Assembly (NCBI GenBank): GCA_030065075.1
Contig: JASJDQ010000003.1
Coordinates: 1 to 52,646 of the forward strand
Origin: Paracoccaceae bacterium
GTDB taxonomy: Bacteria; Pseudomonadota; Alphaproteobacteria; Rhodobacterales; Rhodobacteraceae
Direction of reading: 5' to 3'
DNA length: 52,646 nucleotides
Shown: positions 50,897 to 52,646 of the stretch, piece by piece
How positions within the stretch are numbered: the stretch's first letter is position 1
Layout of the letters: every line of letters starts with the position of its first letter
Notes under the pieces: generated by a model
Seen by the model: the letters and a program-made list of their open reading frames with translations, nothing else
Database searches by the model: none
What the model was told of the DNA's origin: nothing
Program-made: the position numbers and the translations under genes

Positions 50897-51292
50897 TCAC
50901 GCGGTTGATCCCGCGTCGTATTCTGCGCTTTCGAAATCGATATGGATATGGTTGCCATCGGGGTCGTGCAAGTTGATCTGCACCACCGGAATGCCCGGCA
51001 CAGGATCGATCGAATAGGCCACGCCACGATCTTCGAGGCGCGACCGCATCGCGCCCATGTCCGATGCGCGAAACGCGAAATGCTCCAGAGTGACGTTGCC
51101 GCCCGCCTGAGGTGGATCAGACACTTCGACTAGGTGGATCACCGCTTGATCGCCCATGTAGAGCCAGGCGCCATCAAAGGGGAAATCCGGACGCGGTCCG
51201 GTGGGGAAACCCAAGATATCGCCGTACCACTCGATCATGGTCGAGAGGTTTGCGGTGCGGATGTTGACGTGGTCGAAAGATTGGATCGGCAT
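50897..51292 (-). CDS. VOC-family (glyoxalase/dioxygenase superfamily) protein
   Basis: 131 residues from the ATG at 51292; a longer TTG form at 51355 is unlikely, and the ribosome site is weak either way. SFDHVNIRTANLSTMIEWYGDILGF at the start, VIHLVEVS and LEHFAFRASD in the middle, and the final INLHDPDGNHIHIDFE with the conserved Glu, define a single VOC module. Metal ligands H, H and E are in place. Substrate unknown. Confidence 0.83.
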   Translation of the reverse strand: MPIQSFDHVNIRTANLSTMIEWYGDILGFPTGPRPDFPFDGAWLYMGDQAVIHLVEVSDPPQAGGNVTLEHFAFRASDMGAMRSRLEDRGVAYSIDPVPGIPVVQINLHDPDGNHIHIDFESAEYDAGSTA

Positions 51293-51378
51293 GAGGATGA
51301 TGCTACCGGCGCCAAGCCTTCCGGTCCAGCGGGAAGGACATATGTCCTTGGCCAACGCCCGGCGTTGCGCCTGAATTC

Positions 51379-52356
51379 CTAAGCCGGCAATGGCGGCAGA
51401 CGGTTCTCAGATGCAAGCTGCTTGAACGCGCGATAGGTTGCCGCGATGCCCTCCTCGAGGCTGACTTTTGCATATGCCGGAACATGCGCTCGCAGCGCGG
51501 CCTCATCGAGGTCCGGAGGAAAGGGGAATTCGTCGCCCTCTGCACTGACTTGGACCATATTCTCAAGGCCTTGCAGGATAGAAAGACTTTTCTCGATGGT
51601 TTCGCAGCGACCATTGAGATCGAAGACATGGGCGCCAGCGCCATCCTGAGAGACCGCCGCAATGAACGCGGCTGCAGCCTCACCTGCATAGAGCCAGCTA
51701 TAGGGTCCCGTGTAGGGAATCTCGAAGTCCTGTACCAAGGCCGCGGCATGGATCGCGGCCGTTGTTAATGAACTCATGCCCTGGTCCCGCCCAACGCCAT
51801 AGACAACGTTCGGCCTTAGCCCAACAGCAGGCACCCCCCAGTCATCCCAATAGATGCGGGCGGTTTGCTCGTTGGCGAGTTTGTAAGCCCCATAGAGCGT
51901 AGCTTTATAGCGATCTCCTTCGGTCAGTGCGACGGACGCCACGGACGAGGCATAGACGGTCCGCTTGATCCCTGCATTGCGGGCGGCTTGAAAAATGTTG
52001 ATCGTGCCCTCGACATTGACTCTCGCTCCAAGCGCAGGATTTGCCGCACAGAATGGCACCTGAAGTCCTGCAAGGTGGATGATCGCCCGTATTCCGTGCC
52101 GATCTGCCAAGGCCCCGACAGCTGCGCCGTCGGTAACGTCACAAGTCTCCCAATCAAGCGCGGCAGACGCGTCTTCGCCCAGGATCAGGGCAGGTCTGGC
52201 GCGGTTGTCGTGCAAATCGGCGGCTACGCATTGAACTCCCGAACGGGTCAAGACAGAAACCACCCATGCTCCGATGCAACCGCCTGCACCGGTCACAAGC
52301 ACCGGCCCGTCAAAGCGATGCGGAGACACAAGAAACGGGTCGGTCAAGAAATCCAT
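51379..52356 (-). CDS. NAD(P)-dependent epimerase/dehydratase (extended SDR)
   Basis: 325 residues. GAGGCIG (about 22-28) is the nucleotide loop, IIHLAGLQVPF and the YGAYKLANEQ (YxxxK, about 179-183) give the active site. Members include uronate dehydrogenases and nucleotide-sugar epimerases. It precedes the VOC gene by 86 bases on the same strand. With the gluconolactonase nearby, a sugar-acid role is possible but unproven. Confidence 0.86.
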   Translation of the reverse strand: MDFLTDPFLVSPHRFDGPVLVTGAGGCIGAWVVSVLTRSGVQCVAADLHDNRARPALILGEDASAALDWETCDVTDGAAVGALADRHGIRAIIHLAGLQVPFCAANPALGARVNVEGTINIFQAARNAGIKRTVYASSVASVALTEGDRYKATLYGAYKLANEQTARIYWDDWGVPAVGLRPNVVYGVGRDQGMSSLTTAAIHAAALVQDFEIPYTGPYSWLYAGEAAAAFIAAVSQDGAGAHVFDLNGRCETIEKSLSILQGLENMVQVSAEGDEFPFPPDLDEAALRAHVPAYAKVSLEEGIAATYRAFKQLASENRLPPLPA

Positions 52357-52484
52357 AGGGGCTCTCCAATAAGGTGCCGGTCAGAATGCCAAAGCAATGG
52401 TTTCTGAAAAGATGCCTTTCCGCAACCAGTCACTGACATGGCAAGAATGAAGCTCCGCGCGCGATGGCTCGTTTCTGCAAGTCG

Positions 52485-52646
52485 TCACTGGGCGCTGGCG
52501 TCAGAAAAATTCGAACCAGTCTCTGCCAGGACAGCGGGCGTGTACAATTCCGCGCAAAGAGCGCGCCATTCGGTCAGAGAAGCGGTTCTGTTCAGCTTGA
52601 TGAGGTGTCGAGAAGAGAGACTGCGTTCTTGGTTGAAGTGGTTTGA
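52485..52646 (-). CDS. Possible 3' end of an unidentified gene, cut by the window edge
   Basis: On the minus strand a frame is open from the last base for 53 codons to a TGA at 52485-52487; the predicted end contains SLTEWRALCAELYTPAVLAE. Third positions are moderately GC-rich, which favours coding, but the fragment is short and not recognised. The overlapping plus-strand frame (52464-52646) looks less protein-like. The remaining 128 bases to the epimerase start hold nothing clear. Confidence 0.3.
   Translation of the reverse strand, partial: SNHFNQERSLSSRHLIKLNRTASLTEWRALCAELYTPAVLAETGSNFSDASAQ

Noticed and set aside
52464-52646. Plus-strand 60-codon frame at the right edge
   Set aside because: No ribosome site, no recognisable domain, and a composition like shadow frames.
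1-52646. tRNA, rRNA, CRISPR, insertion sequences, riboswitches
   Set aside because: Looked for repeated spacers, tRNA-like cloverleaf ends, transposase motifs and known riboswitch cores; none was found by eye.

Overview
The window is GC-rich, densely packed bacterial DNA. It is almost certainly from an alphaproteobacterium of the Rhodobacterales (Roseobacter-like) type. That placement is inferred from codon use, G+C-rich third positions, and the very high share of tripartite transporters (two TRAP, one TTT), FCD-type GntR regulators and orphan catabolic dehydrogenases. There are no rRNA, tRNA, CRISPR or clear insertion-sequence features. Of about 56 protein genes, 19 encode transporter components; most of the rest are oxidoreductases, hydrolases or regulators. 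The window reads as a catabolic and uptake region whose substrates cannot be named from sequence alone.

Region A (1-10.95 kb). A cut-off AEC carrier on the + strand meets a long minus-strand cluster convergently. In transcription order the cluster is Zn-alcohol dehydrogenase, DHDPS/KDG-aldolase-like lyase, TRAP dctP-dctQ-dctM, DUF1330 protein, quinone oxidoreductase, SLC13 carrier, Gfo/Idh oxidoreductase and beta-hydroxyacid dehydrogenase. A divergent FCD-GntR regulator begins at 10950. The 155-bp intergenic region carries two perfect copies of the palindrome ATTGGTTAACCAAT, one of them overlapping the regulator's own start codon. Region B (10.95-19.5 kb, + strand) is that regulator followed by GST, AhpD-like protein, TctC-TctB-TctA, a second Gfo/Idh enzyme, a DctP-like protein without a signal peptide, and an LVIVD-repeat protein. 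Operator style and enzyme types would suit sugar-acid catabolism, but this is inference.

Region C (19.5-24.5 kb). A degenerate Nudix-like protein, a D-2-hydroxyacid dehydrogenase coupled to a cytochrome b561-type membrane protein (minus strand), then beta-hydroxyacid dehydrogenase, metallo-beta-lactamase-fold hydrolase and a second FCD-GntR regulator (+ strand). Close variants of the region A operator lie at 21950 and, more weakly, at 24576. Region D (24.6-31 kb) is an SsuABC/TauABC-like ABC importer with two different permeases, followed by an ACMSD-like amidohydrolase, a beta-hydroxyacid dehydrogenase and a TSUP carrier.

Region E (31-49 kb) is the most striking part: an LLM flavin monooxygenase coupled to an alpha/beta hydrolase, a second TRAP system, a PuuE-like deacetylase, an AEC carrier, a three-subunit molybdenum hydroxylase, a thiol peroxidase-like protein, OsmC plus TetR, a cyclase-family hydrolase plus GST, a 2,6-dihydroxypyridine-hydroxylase-like FAD monooxygenase, a cupin, and a flavin reductase fused to a MarR domain. 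Six inverted-repeat sites with the half-site ATTTATC(G/A) sit in five of the promoter regions here, including that of the osmC-tetR operon. They define a putative TetR regulon, probably for hydroxylation and ring opening of an aromatic or N-heteroaromatic compound.

Region F (49-52.6 kb) has an EamA exporter, a gluconolactonase-like protein, a VOC protein and a nucleotide-sugar-type epimerase/dehydrogenase. The right edge may hold the 3' end of another gene.

A recurrent fine structure deserves attention. Each of the four exported solute-binding-protein genes is followed within 6-13 nt of its stop codon by a 9-12+ bp GC-rich hairpin. Each hairpin has one G-U pair that forms only in the sense RNA, as expected for elements that raise binding-protein mRNA over that of the membrane subunits.
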